From assembly GCA_016868575.1 (NCBI GenBank), contig VGGL01000018.1, positions 1-37,036 on the forward strand: DNA of 37,036 bases. Reading direction: 5' to 3'. Below are positions 1 through 7,889 of this stretch, in pieces. The translations under genes were made by a program, and so were the position numbers. The notes beneath the pieces were generated by a model, which saw nothing but the letters and a program-made list of their open reading frames with translations, had not been told where the DNA came from and ran no database searches. Within the stretch, counting starts at the first letter, position 1, and each line of letters opens with the position of its first letter. The DNA is from Bacteroidota bacterium (lineage in GTDB: Bacteria; Bacteroidota; Bacteroidia; Bacteroidales; FEN-979).

Positions 1-1
1 T

Positions 2-2245
2 ACACAGGGCAGCGGCAAAAGTCTGACGATGGTCTGGATCGCCAAATGGATTCGTGAGTACAACCCCCATGCCCGTGTGCTCATCATCACCGACCGGGAT
101 GAACTGGACAAGCAAATCGAAAAGGTATTCAAAGGGGTTGATGAACAGATATTCCGCTGCAAACCCCAGGATGGCAAATCAGGCGGCACCATCCTGATTG
201 AAAGGCTGAATGATACCAAACCCTGGCTGTTGTGTTCGCTGATCCATAAGTTCGCCAACAAAGAAGAAGCTGATTACGAAACCTATATAACAGACCTGAA
301 GAATAGCCTGCCGCCGGATTTCAAAGCCAAAGGTGACTTCTATGTGTTCGTGGATGAATGTCATCGCTCCCAGAGCGGCGACCTGCACAAAGCGATGAAA
401 AAGATCCTTCCGGAGGCGATGTTTATCGGCTTTACCGGCACGCCCCTGCTGAAAACAGACAAGCAAACCAGTCTGGAAACCTTTGGCACCTACATCCACA
501 CCTACAAGTTCGATGAAGCCGTTGCAGACAAAGTGGTGCTCGATCTGAGATATGAAGCACGGGATGTTGACCAGAAGATCACCTCCATGGAACACATCGA
601 CCGGTGGTTTGAAGCCAAAACCAAGGGATTGTCCGACCTTGCCAAAACCGAGTTGAAGCAACGCTGGGGAACGATGAAAAAGTTGTTCAGTTCGTTATCC
701 CGCTTGCAGAAGATTGTAGCCGATGTGATGCTGGATATGGAGACCAGAGAACGGCTGCAAAACGGACGCGGTAATGCCCTGCTCATTTCCGGGAGCATTT
801 ACAATGCATGCAGATATTATGAGCTTTTCCAGAACGCCGGATTAAAGAGATGTGCCATCGTTACATCATTTGTGCCTACATACCACGATATCAAAGGAGA
901 GGAAACAGGAGAGGGGGATACCGAAAAGATCATGCAATATGAGGTTTATCAAAAAATGCTCGACGGAAAAACTCCTGAAGTATTTGAAGATGAAGCCAAA
1001 AAAACCTTTGTAGATCACCCTGCCCAGTTAAAGCTGTTGATTGTCGTTGATAAGCTGTTAACAGGATTCGATGCGCCGCCTGCCACCTACCTGTATATTG
1101 ATAAAAAGATGCAAGACCACGGTTTATTTCAGGCCATTTGCCGCGTCAACCGGTTGGATGGAGATGACAAGGAATACGGGTATATCATCGACTACAAAGA
1201 CCTGTTTAAAAGTCTTGAACAATCGGTTCAGGACTATACTTCCGGTGCGTTTGAAGGTTATGCGAAGGAAGATGTGGAAGGGTTACTGGGCGACCGCATC
1301 AAGAAAGGCAGGGAGCAGCTCGATGAAGCGCAGGAAACGCTCAAAGCGCTCTGTGAACCTGTGGAAATGCCCAGGGACACCCGGCAGTATATCCGGTATT
1401 TTTGCGGCAATACAGAGCTTCCCGGCGATATCAAGGACAAAGAACCACGGCGGGTTGCATTTTACAAGGCGGTGATCGCATTTATCCGAGCCTATGCCAA
1501 CATTGCTGAGTCTTTGGAGGAAGCGGGCTATACGCCAACCGAAATAGCTGCTCTGAAGACGGATTTGAAGCACTTTGAAAGCCTCCGGAAGGAAATCCGG
1601 TTAGCCAGCAGCGACTATGTCGACTTAAAGCAGTTCGAGCCAGCCATGCGGTATCTTATCGACACTTACATCGGCGCAGAAGAAAGCCGGATGATCTCGA
1701 ATTTCGATGACCTAAGCCTGGTGGAACTGATCGTTGAGCGCGGGATAGACGCGCTGGACAAAGTTCCTGAACGAATACGAAAGAACAGGGAAGCCATGGC
1801 TGAAACCATTGAAAACAATCTTCGCAAAGTGATCATTGAAGAATCCCCGGCGAATCCGATGTATTATGAGCGAATGAGCACCCTGCTGGATGAACTGATC
1901 AAGCTGAGGCGGCAGGATGCGGCAGCCTACGAAGAATACCTGAAGAAAATCGTTGGACTCACGCGATTAATCAAAAAGCCGGAAAAATCAGCCCAATACC
2001 CATCCACCATCAACACAAAACCCAAGCGTGCCCTTTACGACAACCTGAACAAAGACGAAGGAATTGCCATTGACCTGGACAATACGATCTTTCTGGCGAA
2101 GGATGATGACTGGCGCGGCACGATGTTAAAACGCCGGAAAGTGGAGATCATCATCAAACAAGTGCTGGAAAAGCACGGTATTACCGACCCAAATGAGGTC
2201 GCACGGATATTCGAACTGGTCTATAACCAGAAAACCGACTACTGA
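2..2245 (+). CDS. hsdR: Type I restriction endonuclease subunit R (HsdR), 5' partial
   Basis: This is the ATP-dependent translocase and nuclease subunit of a type I restriction-modification complex; it moves DNA and cuts it when the site is unmethylated. The frame is open from base 2, ahead of any ATG, and encodes TQGSGKSLTM, the Walker A motif, so the gene begins outside the window. Further on are the DECH box (VDECHRSQ), motif III (FTGTPL) and motif VI (QAICRVNRL), giving a complete superfamily 2 helicase core. A long helical C-terminal region follows, of the kind that contacts the specificity and methylase subunits. The N-terminal PD-(D/E)xK nuclease domain must lie upstream. The stop overlaps the next gene by one base (TGATG), which implies translational coupling. 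hsdM and hsdS are not in the window. Confidence 0.93.
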   Translation, partial: TQGSGKSLTMVWIAKWIREYNPHARVLIITDRDELDKQIEKVFKGVDEQIFRCKPQDGKSGGTILIERLNDTKPWLLCSLIHKFANKEEADYETYITDLKNSLPPDFKAKGDFYVFVDECHRSQSGDLHKAMKKILPEAMFIGFTGTPLLKTDKQTSLETFGTYIHTYKFDEAVADKVVLDLRYEARDVDQKITSMEHIDRWFEAKTKGLSDLAKTELKQRWGTMKKLFSSLSRLQKIVADVMLDMETRERLQNGRGNALLISGSIYNACRYYELFQNAGLKRCAIVTSFVPTYHDIKGEETGEGDTEKIMQYEVYQKMLDGKTPEVFEDEAKKTFVDHPAQLKLLIVVDKLLTGFDAPPATYLYIDKKMQDHGLFQAICRVNRLDGDDKEYGYIIDYKDLFKSLEQSVQDYTSGAFEGYAKEDVEGLLGDRIKKGREQLDEAQETLKALCEPVEMPRDTRQYIRYFCGNTELPGDIKDKEPRRVAFYKAVIAFIRAYANIAESLEEAGYTPTEIAALKTDLKHFESLRKEIRLASSDYVDLKQFEPAMRYLIDTYIGAEESRMISNFDDLSLVELIVERGIDALDKVPERIRKNREAMAETIENNLRKVIIEESPANPMYYERMSTLLDELIKLRRQDAAAYEEYLKKIVGLTRLIKKPEKSAQYPSTINTKPKRALYDNLNKDEGIAIDLDNTIFLAKDDDWRGTMLKRRKVEIIIKQVLEKHGITDPNEVARIFELVYNQKTDY

Positions 2246-2961
2246 TGCATACGATCTCGATCGGAAATATGACCATTGATGTTGTCAGAAAGGAGATCAA
2301 GAACATGCACTTAGCGGTATATCCGCCATATGGCAGGGTGCGGGTTGCTGCCCCTTTGCGCATGGATGATGAAGCAATAAGGTTATTCGTCCAATCGAAA
2401 ATCGGATGGATTCGCAGACAGCAATCCAGGTATAAGGGTCAGAACCGGGAAACACCGCGGGAATATGTCAACCGGGAAAGCCATTACTTTCAGGGCAAGC
2501 GATACCTGTTGCGCGTAAACGAACAGGATTCACCCCCCAGGGTCATCATCAAAAACAAAACCTACCTCGACCTGTATGTTAGACCAAATGCAACCGTTGA
2601 GCAGCGCAAATCGGTCTTGAATGAATGGTACAGGAAAGAATTGCGGGAATTGGCAATCCCGCTTGTCGCCAAATGGGAGCCCATCATTGGGATTGAAGTA
2701 AATGAGCTCGGCATCAAGTTGATGAAGACGAAGTGGGGAACCTGCAACATTGAAGCCAGGCGGATATGGATCAACCTCGAGCTGGCAAAGAAACCCGTAT
2801 CCTGTCTGGAATATATTCTGGTACACGAAATGATCCACCTTTTAGAACGGCATCATAACGACCGGTTTAAGGCATATCTAAAGAAATTCATCCCCAACTG
2901 GAAATTATTAAGAGATGAACTGAACCAGCTCCCTGCGAGTCATTGGGGGTGGAAGTATTGA
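2245..2961 (+). CDS. YgjP/DUF45-type zinc metallopeptidase linked to hsdR
   Basis: This 238-residue protein belongs to the YgjP-like metallopeptidase family (DUF45, SprT/WLM-related). It carries the family signature MKTKWGTC near residues 160-167, followed by the zinc site HEMIH at 194-198 and a second ERHH cluster at 201-204. The start codon shares a base with the HsdR stop, so the two genes are almost certainly in one operon. Members of this family are repeatedly found in type I restriction operons. Their substrate there is not established; turnover of R-M subunits is a reasonable inference, not something the sequence shows. No signal peptide is visible, so it is expected to be cytoplasmic. 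Confidence 0.88.
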   Translation: MHTISIGNMTIDVVRKEIKNMHLAVYPPYGRVRVAAPLRMDDEAIRLFVQSKIGWIRRQQSRYKGQNRETPREYVNRESHYFQGKRYLLRVNEQDSPPRVIIKNKTYLDLYVRPNATVEQRKSVLNEWYRKELRELAIPLVAKWEPIIGIEVNELGIKLMKTKWGTCNIEARRIWINLELAKKPVSCLEYILVHEMIHLLERHHNDRFKAYLKKFIPNWKLLRDELNQLPASHWGWKY

Positions 2962-3078
2962 TATAATTGTTTGCCAGATGGTAACCCACTGGTTGTATCT
3001 TGAACAAAAAATGCTCTTCATTTTAATAGTGACTGCTTCGACAATAAGCCCGTGATCCTTGCTCCATGATGCCTAATC

Positions 3079-3141
3079 CGCGTATCCCTCATCACGAATA
3101 ACCTATCGCGAACAGATGACCTTTTCGTGTTTTTCCGATTA
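3079..3141. repeat. 63-bp direct repeat, copy 1
   Basis: It aligns without gaps to 3941-4003, with 54 of 63 positions identical by hand count. The 5' half is made of short iterations such as TATC and CATCACG, and the 3' half (ACCTTTTCGTG then TTTTTCCGATTA) is invariant. The two copies bracket the ORF6N gene. A shorter, inverted match lies at 36415-36446. Confidence 0.75.
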
Positions 3142-3158
3142 AGCTATAAAACGGTGAC

Positions 3159-3275
3159 ATGAAAACGAACAAAAATCATCACGATCTTGACCTCTGGAAG
3201 GTGTCAATATCCTTTGACCGGATCCGGTCGATGATAGCGGGGTTGGTGAATGCCCTTCGGCGGCGTGAGGCGTGA
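3159..3275 (+). pseudogene. Remnant of a four-helix-bundle (S23/Avd-like) gene
   Basis: A reading frame starting MKTNKNHHDLDLWKVSISF resembles the N-terminus of Bacteroidota four-helix-bundle proteins (23S rRNA intervening-sequence protein or Avd family), which normally continue for about 115-130 residues. After roughly 19 residues the similarity is lost and the frame stops at codon 39. The downstream DNA (GATGCG, ATATCACCTATCACGG) resembles the low-complexity repeat next to it, which suggests that an internal deletion removed most of the gene. The assignment rests on a short N-terminal match from memory. I see no functional product. Confidence 0.5.
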
Positions 3276-3354
3276 TGCGTTGCATGATCTGCATATCACC
3301 TATCACGGCTCAATGACCATTTTAGTAAATCCTGATAAAGAAGCAGTTACAGTT

Positions 3355-3900
3355 ATGGATACAAGAATGAGTTTACCAGAAGAACTAATCATCAGGAATA
3401 TTTTCCTGATCCGTGATCTGAAAGTCATGATTGACCGCGATCTGGCAATGCTGTATGGGGTTGAAACAAGAATCCTAAATCAAGCAGTGAAGAGGAACAT
3501 CAAACGGTTTCCAATGGACTTTATGTTCCAAATGACAACAGCGGAAATGAAAGCATGGAAATCACAAATTGTGATATCCAACAGGGAGAGAATGGGTCTC
3601 CGGAAACCTCCTTATGTCTTTACTGAACTTGGTGTCGCAATGCTTTCAAGTGTATTGAATAGTGACAGGGCTATCATGGTGAATATTCAGATTATGAGGG
3701 TTTTTACCCGGATGAGGCAAATGGTGGCTTCTCATAAGGAGATATTAAAACAGCTTGAAGAGATAGTAAAAAAGGATATAGAACAAGACCGGAAGATATT
3801 ACAAATCTTTGAATACCTGAAGAGATTGGAGCAACTCCGGCAAGAGGAAGCATGCTTCCGGGAACGAAATCGAATTGGATTTAAGATCAAGGATAAGTGA
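3355..3900 (+). CDS. ORF6N domain-containing DNA-binding protein
   Basis: The product is about 181 residues from the ATG at 3355. It has the ORF6N (KilA-N related) core: IRDLKVMIDRDLAMLYGVET, then LNQAVKRNIKRFPMDFMFQ, then PYVFTELGVAMLSSVL. The C-terminus is a short, charged, probably coiled-coil helix. ORF6N proteins are common in phages and mobile islands and are thought to bind DNA. The frame is open back to 3250, but that stretch reads through repeat-like DNA (HDLHITYHG) and looks non-genic. I therefore prefer the ATG at 3355 or 3367; neither has a clear ribosome binding site, which is usual in this phylum. Direct repeats flank the gene. Confidence 0.85.
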   Translation: MDTRMSLPEELIIRNIFLIRDLKVMIDRDLAMLYGVETRILNQAVKRNIKRFPMDFMFQMTTAEMKAWKSQIVISNRERMGLRKPPYVFTELGVAMLSSVLNSDRAIMVNIQIMRVFTRMRQMVASHKEILKQLEEIVKKDIEQDRKILQIFEYLKRLEQLRQEEACFRERNRIGFKIKDK

Positions 3901-3940
3901 ACGGGCTCTTTGCGAAGCTGGTGAGAGTGGTGTTGTAACG

Positions 3941-4003
3941 CGCGTATCACGTATCACGCATCACCTATCATGAGCAGATTACCTTTTCGTGTTTTTCCGA
4001 TTA
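3941..4003. repeat. 63-bp direct repeat, copy 2
   Basis: This is the second copy of the element at 3079-3141 and has the same length. The last 25 bases are essentially identical, with differences concentrated in the iterated TATCACG-like half. It lies 41 bases after the ORF6N stop, inside a 278-base stretch (3901-4178) that holds no other gene. Confidence 0.75.
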
Positions 4004-4168
4004 TTCTGTACAGACAATGCCAGTGATTCTGGAGCAAGGTTGCAACTATTCTTATGCTATATGACTGTATAAAATTATTTCTTTCTCCTGATCCGGAATG
4101 GTGGCGCTATTGATCCAAAATAATTTTATATATTTATAACTAACACTTACTGTTAATCAAAATTATAT

Positions 4169-4176
4169 TACCTTTG
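4169..4176 (+). promoter_or_regulatory. Promoter -7 element of the higBA-type operon
   Basis: TACCTTTG is a perfect match to the Bacteroidota -7 consensus TAnnTTTG. It ends only two bases before the GTG at 4179, so the predicted transcription start falls on or next to the start codon and the mRNA would be essentially leaderless. Confidence 0.6.
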
Positions 4177-4178
4177 CA

Positions 4179-4520
4179 GTGAACATTACTTTTACTGATA
4201 AGAAGTTGGAGAAACTTGCAAACGATGACCGGAAGATGATTGCAGCGCTTGGCAAGGTTCGGGCTACCATACTCAGGCGAAGGCTTACCCAGTTGTTGGA
4301 TGCCGTCACCCTGGAGGATGTAAGGCACTTGCCCGGCAACTACCATGAACTCAAGAACGACCGGAAAGGGCAATGGGGCTGCGACTTAGACCAACCGTAC
4401 AGGTTGGTTTTCACACCTCATGAGGACCCCATCCCTACCAATGAAGACGGCCAGTACATCTGGTTAGAAATAACAGGTGTAGAAGTAATAGAGATTGTAA
4501 ACTATCACAAAGAGAATTGA
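4179..4520 (+). CDS. higB: HigB/RelE-fold mRNA interferase toxin
   Basis: This 113-residue toxin of the HigB/RelE (plasmid maintenance killer) superfamily is expected to cleave mRNA at the ribosome. The order of motifs is typical: KKLEKLANDDRK at the N-terminus, RRRLTQLLDAVTLEDVRHLP, YHELKNDRKGQWGCDL, DQPYRLVFTP and a C-terminal EVIEIVNYH. GTG at 4179 is the most likely start because the family alignment begins with this MNI segment. It lies directly upstream of its antitoxin, with the toxin-first order that marks HigBA modules. The -7 element almost touches the start codon. Confidence 0.88.
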   Translation: MNITFTDKKLEKLANDDRKMIAALGKVRATILRRRLTQLLDAVTLEDVRHLPGNYHELKNDRKGQWGCDLDQPYRLVFTPHEDPIPTNEDGQYIWLEITGVEVIEIVNYHKEN

Positions 4521-4522
4521 AC

Positions 4523-5614
4523 ATGGCAAAGCAAAATCAATACTTTCCACAATCAAGACCCCATCCGGGAGAATCCTTAGCGGAGAAGCTGGAAGAAATG
4601 GAAATGGGGCCAAAAGAGTTTGCCCTGCGTTCCGGCAAGCCGGAAAAAACCATTATTGCTGTGCTCAAAGGCGAAAGCTCCATTACTCCCGACATGGCAG
4701 TGCAATTTGAGAATGTTACCAAGATCCCTGCCCACTTTTGGATGAACCACCAAAGATCTTATGATGAGTACATTGCAAGAGAGAAACGCAAAATCGCCAT
4801 TGACGAAGCGGTAGCATGGGCAAAGCAGTTTCCTTTAGCCGATATGATCAACAAAGGTTGGCTGCCACGCGTTAGCACCATTCAGGAAAAGACTATGGAA
4901 ATGCTGGCTTTCTTTGGCTTCTCCAGCCATAAAGCTTGGGAAGATTATTATTTCAAACAGCAGCTAAAAGTGGCTTTTCGCATATCACTGGCTCAAACCA
5001 AAGAGCCTTATGCCATTTCTGCATGGCTTCGTAAAGGTGAATTGCAGGCAACATCGTTAGATGCAAACGACTATTCAGAAAAAAAGTTTAAGGAAGCCCT
5101 GCCGCAGATAAAGTCCATCATGGCCAATCACCCCAATGGATTCTTTAATCAGTTACAAAACATTTGCCTCGAAGCAGGGGTAAAGGTTATATGCACTCCC
5201 TGCATTGATAGAGCTCCCATCAACGGTTCTACCCGTTGGCTCAACGATACGCCATTTATTCAGTTAACAGGTCGTTACAAACGCAACGATATTTTCTGGT
5301 TCACTTTCTTTCATGAATCAGGTCATATACTCTTACATGGAAAAAAAGATATTTTCCTGGAGAATCTCGATTATTCCGATAAGGACATGAGGAAAGAACA
5401 GGAAGCCGATGAATTTGCCATAAAATGGACATTGACCGAAAACGAAGAAACAGAAATATTATCAGCAGCCCCTTTACGTGAAATCGATATAAGTGCGTTT
5501 GCGAAGCAATTCAATACTCATCCTGCCATCATCATTGGCCGGCTGCAACACAAGAGGCATATTCCATTTTCTGTGGGTAAACAATTTTTGGCACCAATTG
5601 AGTTTGATCAATAA
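4523..5614 (+). CDS. higA: HigA-type antitoxin with C-terminal ImmA/IrrE-like peptidase domain
   Basis: The product is about 363 residues from the ATG at 4523, two bases after the toxin stop; a TTG at 4517 is possible but less likely. Residues 10-85 form the XRE-type HigA helix-turn-helix domain (HPGESLAEKLEEMEMGPKEF, then KPEKTIIAVLKG), the usual HigA core. It extends into a long C-terminal region with HESGH at 264-268, the zinc site of ImmA/IrrE (COG2856) peptidases. The protein is therefore a repressor and antitoxin fused to a peptidase-like domain, far longer than minimal HigA (about 90-100 residues). It is expected to neutralise the upstream toxin and repress the operon. What the peptidase domain does is unknown. 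Confidence 0.87.
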   Translation: MAKQNQYFPQSRPHPGESLAEKLEEMEMGPKEFALRSGKPEKTIIAVLKGESSITPDMAVQFENVTKIPAHFWMNHQRSYDEYIAREKRKIAIDEAVAWAKQFPLADMINKGWLPRVSTIQEKTMEMLAFFGFSSHKAWEDYYFKQQLKVAFRISLAQTKEPYAISAWLRKGELQATSLDANDYSEKKFKEALPQIKSIMANHPNGFFNQLQNICLEAGVKVICTPCIDRAPINGSTRWLNDTPFIQLTGRYKRNDIFWFTFFHESGHILLHGKKDIFLENLDYSDKDMRKEQEADEFAIKWTLTENEETEILSAAPLREIDISAFAKQFNTHPAIIIGRLQHKRHIPFSVGKQFLAPIEFDQ

Positions 5615-5743
5615 AGGTTAACATCCCGACCTGGCTTAATCTATCTGTATATGCTGGTCTTGGAAAACACACGTCAAAGTTTTAGTCCGCGCGTTTGTCA
5701 TACTCCGACCTAAAGGCCGGTGTAACGAATGGGCTACCCAAAT

Positions 5744-5791
5744 TTCGTGCAATAAAATGTAATAACTCACACTTATTCGTGCGATATTATG
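5744..5791 (+). promoter_or_regulatory. Candidate operator: two 16-bp direct repeats upstream of the AAA ATPase
   Basis: TTCGTGCAATAAAATG (5744-5759) and TTCGTGCGATATTATG (5776-5791) share 13 of 16 bases and start 32 bp apart, about three helical turns. The second copy abuts the -7 box. The core GTGCAATAAAATG is also present upstream of hipB (9493-9505). This is a candidate binding site for a repressor, possibly HipB. Confidence 0.4.
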
Positions 5792-5799
5792 TATATTTG
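5792..5799 (+). promoter_or_regulatory. Promoter -7 element of the AAA/DUF4143 ATPase
   Basis: TATATTTG fits TAnnTTTG perfectly and lies 14 bases before the ATG at 5814. Sixteen bases here (GTATATTTGCACAAAA) are identical to the hipB promoter. Confidence 0.65.
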
Positions 5800-5813
5800 C
5801 ACAAAATAAACGT

Positions 5814-7109
5814 ATGGAACGGTTCGCATTAACATCTCTTTCGAAGTGGAAACAGTCAAAGAACAGAAAGCCTTTAATCATCCAGGGAGCCCGTCAGGTG
5901 GGCAAGACCTGGCTCATGCAGGAGTTCGGACGACGGGAATATGAGCAGGTCGCTTACATCAACTTCGAGTCTTCAGATTCCCTTAAATCAATCTTCAAGG
6001 AGAATTTTGATGTCAGCCGCCTGATCACCGCCTTTCAGATCGAGACCGGGATCCGGATACGCCCCGAAAATACCCTGCTTATTCTTGATGAGATACAGGA
6101 AGCGGAAAAGGGGATCACCTCCCTGAAATATTTCTGCGAGAATGCCCCGGAATATCATATCATGGCTGCCGGTTCATTGCTGGGGATCACAATACATCAG
6201 AAGACCTCCTCTCCGGTTGGCAAAGTTGATTTTCTGACCCTCTACCCTATGTCCTTCAATGAATTTTTACTGGCACTGGGTCAGGAACAACTGTATGAAC
6301 TGCTTAAGAGCAATGACTGGCCGATGATCACGAACTTCAAGGCAAAACTTATTGGCCATCTTCGTCATTATTATTTCATCGGAGGCATGCCCGAAGCTGT
6401 AAGCTCATTCATCAGTGAAAACGATTTTGATAAGGTCAGGTCTATCCAGAAAAGCATTTTATCGTCCTATGAGCATGATTTTTCAAAACATGTACCCGCG
6501 GAAATCATTCGCAGGATAAAAATGTTGTGGCAATCCATTCCTTCCCAACTATCAAAAGAGAATAAGAAATTCATCTACGGGGTGGTTAAACAAGGCGGCA
6601 GGGCCAAGGAGTTCGAGTTATCTTTAGCCTGGCTGACTGATTGCGGCCTGGTACATAAAATACATCGTATTTCGAAAGCAGCCATTCCACTGGTTGCTTA
6701 CCAGGATGCTTCCGCCTTCAAGCTGTTTATCCTCGATGTCGGGCTCTTGTCGGCCATGGGCGACCTGACCAAACAAACGATTCTCCAGGGAAACTCCATC
6801 TTCAGCGAGTTCAAAGGATCCCTCGCCGAACAGTTTGTCCTGCAACAGCTGAAAATACAGCAAAATATCCAGGTTTATTATTGGTCATCGGATACTGCCC
6901 GGGCTGAACTTGACTTTGTAATCCGGCACAATGACCGGATCATTCCGATCGAAGTAAAGGCGGAGGAAAACCTGAAAGCAAAAAGTTTGAAATCCTTTTA
7001 TGAAAAGTTCAATCCCAAAGTTGCAGTCAGGACTTCCATGTCGGATTACCGCAATGATGGCTGGCTGGTGAATGTGCCGTTATATGCTCTTGAATCGTTT
7101 CGGTTCTGA
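5814..7109 (+). CDS. AAA ATPase with DUF4143 C-terminal domain
   Basis: The protein has 431 residues. The N-terminal AAA_14 ATPase has Walker A GARQVGKT at 25-32 and Walker B LLILDEIQE near 88-96, and a GSLLG sensor-like segment follows. The C-terminal half is the DUF4143 domain, with an ELDFVI...IPIEVKA pattern that recalls a PD-(D/E)xK nuclease fold (DF...EVK). These ATPases are abundant in Bacteroidota accessory DNA, and their role is unresolved. It stands alone between the HigBA module and a decayed gene, with its own promoter. The upstream DNA shares motifs with the hipB regulatory region, so co-regulation is possible. No signal peptide is visible; it should be cytoplasmic. Confidence 0.88.
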   Translation: MERFALTSLSKWKQSKNRKPLIIQGARQVGKTWLMQEFGRREYEQVAYINFESSDSLKSIFKENFDVSRLITAFQIETGIRIRPENTLLILDEIQEAEKGITSLKYFCENAPEYHIMAAGSLLGITIHQKTSSPVGKVDFLTLYPMSFNEFLLALGQEQLYELLKSNDWPMITNFKAKLIGHLRHYYFIGGMPEAVSSFISENDFDKVRSIQKSILSSYEHDFSKHVPAEIIRRIKMLWQSIPSQLSKENKKFIYGVVKQGGRAKEFELSLAWLTDCGLVHKIHRISKAAIPLVAYQDASAFKLFILDVGLLSAMGDLTKQTILQGNSIFSEFKGSLAEQFVLQQLKIQQNIQVYYWSSDTARAELDFVIRHNDRIIPIEVKAEENLKAKSLKSFYEKFNPKVAVRTSMSDYRNDGWLVNVPLYALESFRF

Positions 7110-7178
7110 TTTCAAAATCGTGACGCATATACTTTGAGTGAAAAAATTGCTAATATTGCTTGACAAATTCCACCTCAT

Positions 7179-7760
7179 ATGAAGATTTATTAAATACATA
7201 TCTCACTGAGATATATCTCTCCAAAAATCCGGAGAAGACTGCTTGTTCCGGCCAATATTTCACTACAGGACTTTCACAAGGTCATTCAGAGCAGCATGGG
7301 CTGGTGGAACAGCCACCTTCATCAATTTATAAAAGGCGAGAAATTTTACCTTGAGAAAACCGAAGACGATGATTTTTGGGAGGATAAGATTCATGTCGAT
7401 TACTTAATGCTGAAACTATCCGATTTGCTTAAGAAAGAGAAGGACGAAATCGGATATGAGTATGATTTTGGTGATGGCTGGCTCCACAATATTGTCCTCG
7501 AGAAAATCCCGGTTTCGGATCCGGGTGTTAATAACCCTCAATGTACAGCCGGTAAGAGGAACTGCCCCCCGGAAGATTGCGGCGGACCCTTCGGCTATTC
7601 AAATTTGTTAACGGTCATTTCAAATCCCCGGCATGAAGAATACGAAGAAATGATGAAATGGACAGGTGGCAACTTTGATCCTGAATCATTCGACAAAGAG
7701 ACCATCAATGATTTACTGAAAAAAGAAGATTTTGGAATCGTACCGTTCAGATTATGTTAA
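7179..7760 (+). pseudogene. pRiA4b ORF-3-like protein gene with a nonsense codon at position 5
   Basis: The plasmid pRiA4b ORF-3 family is a small domain of unknown function common in mobile DNA. From the ATG at 7179 the frame reads M-K-I-Y-stop-I-H-I-S-L-R-Y and then continues open to 7760 through the whole domain: SLQDFHKVIQSSMGWWN, then YEYDFGDGWLHNIVLEK, then CPPEDCGGPFGY. Family members usually begin MKIYQI, so the TAA at 7191-7193 looks like CAA (Gln) changed by one base. The usually conserved Trp of the IWRR segment is also Arg here (cgg). Restart at the ATG at 7296 would drop the first strands and is unlikely to give a folded protein. A near-consensus -7 element (TAATATTG, 7151-7158) precedes it. 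Confidence 0.75.
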
Positions 7761-7889
7761 AGTTCCCATCAAAACCGACTTGTTATGTATTGACCATGAA
7801 TATAGAATTGTTACCAAAGAAAACGGCCGAATCAATCGGAATCTCCAGTTGAGAGATGGAGTTAATGCAGTCGGCTTTCCGTTGCTGAT

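Noticed and set aside
3079-4003. A CRISPR array suggested by the repeats near the ORF6N gene
   Set aside because: Only two 63-bp copies exist, separated by a whole gene, with no regular spacers and no cas genes.
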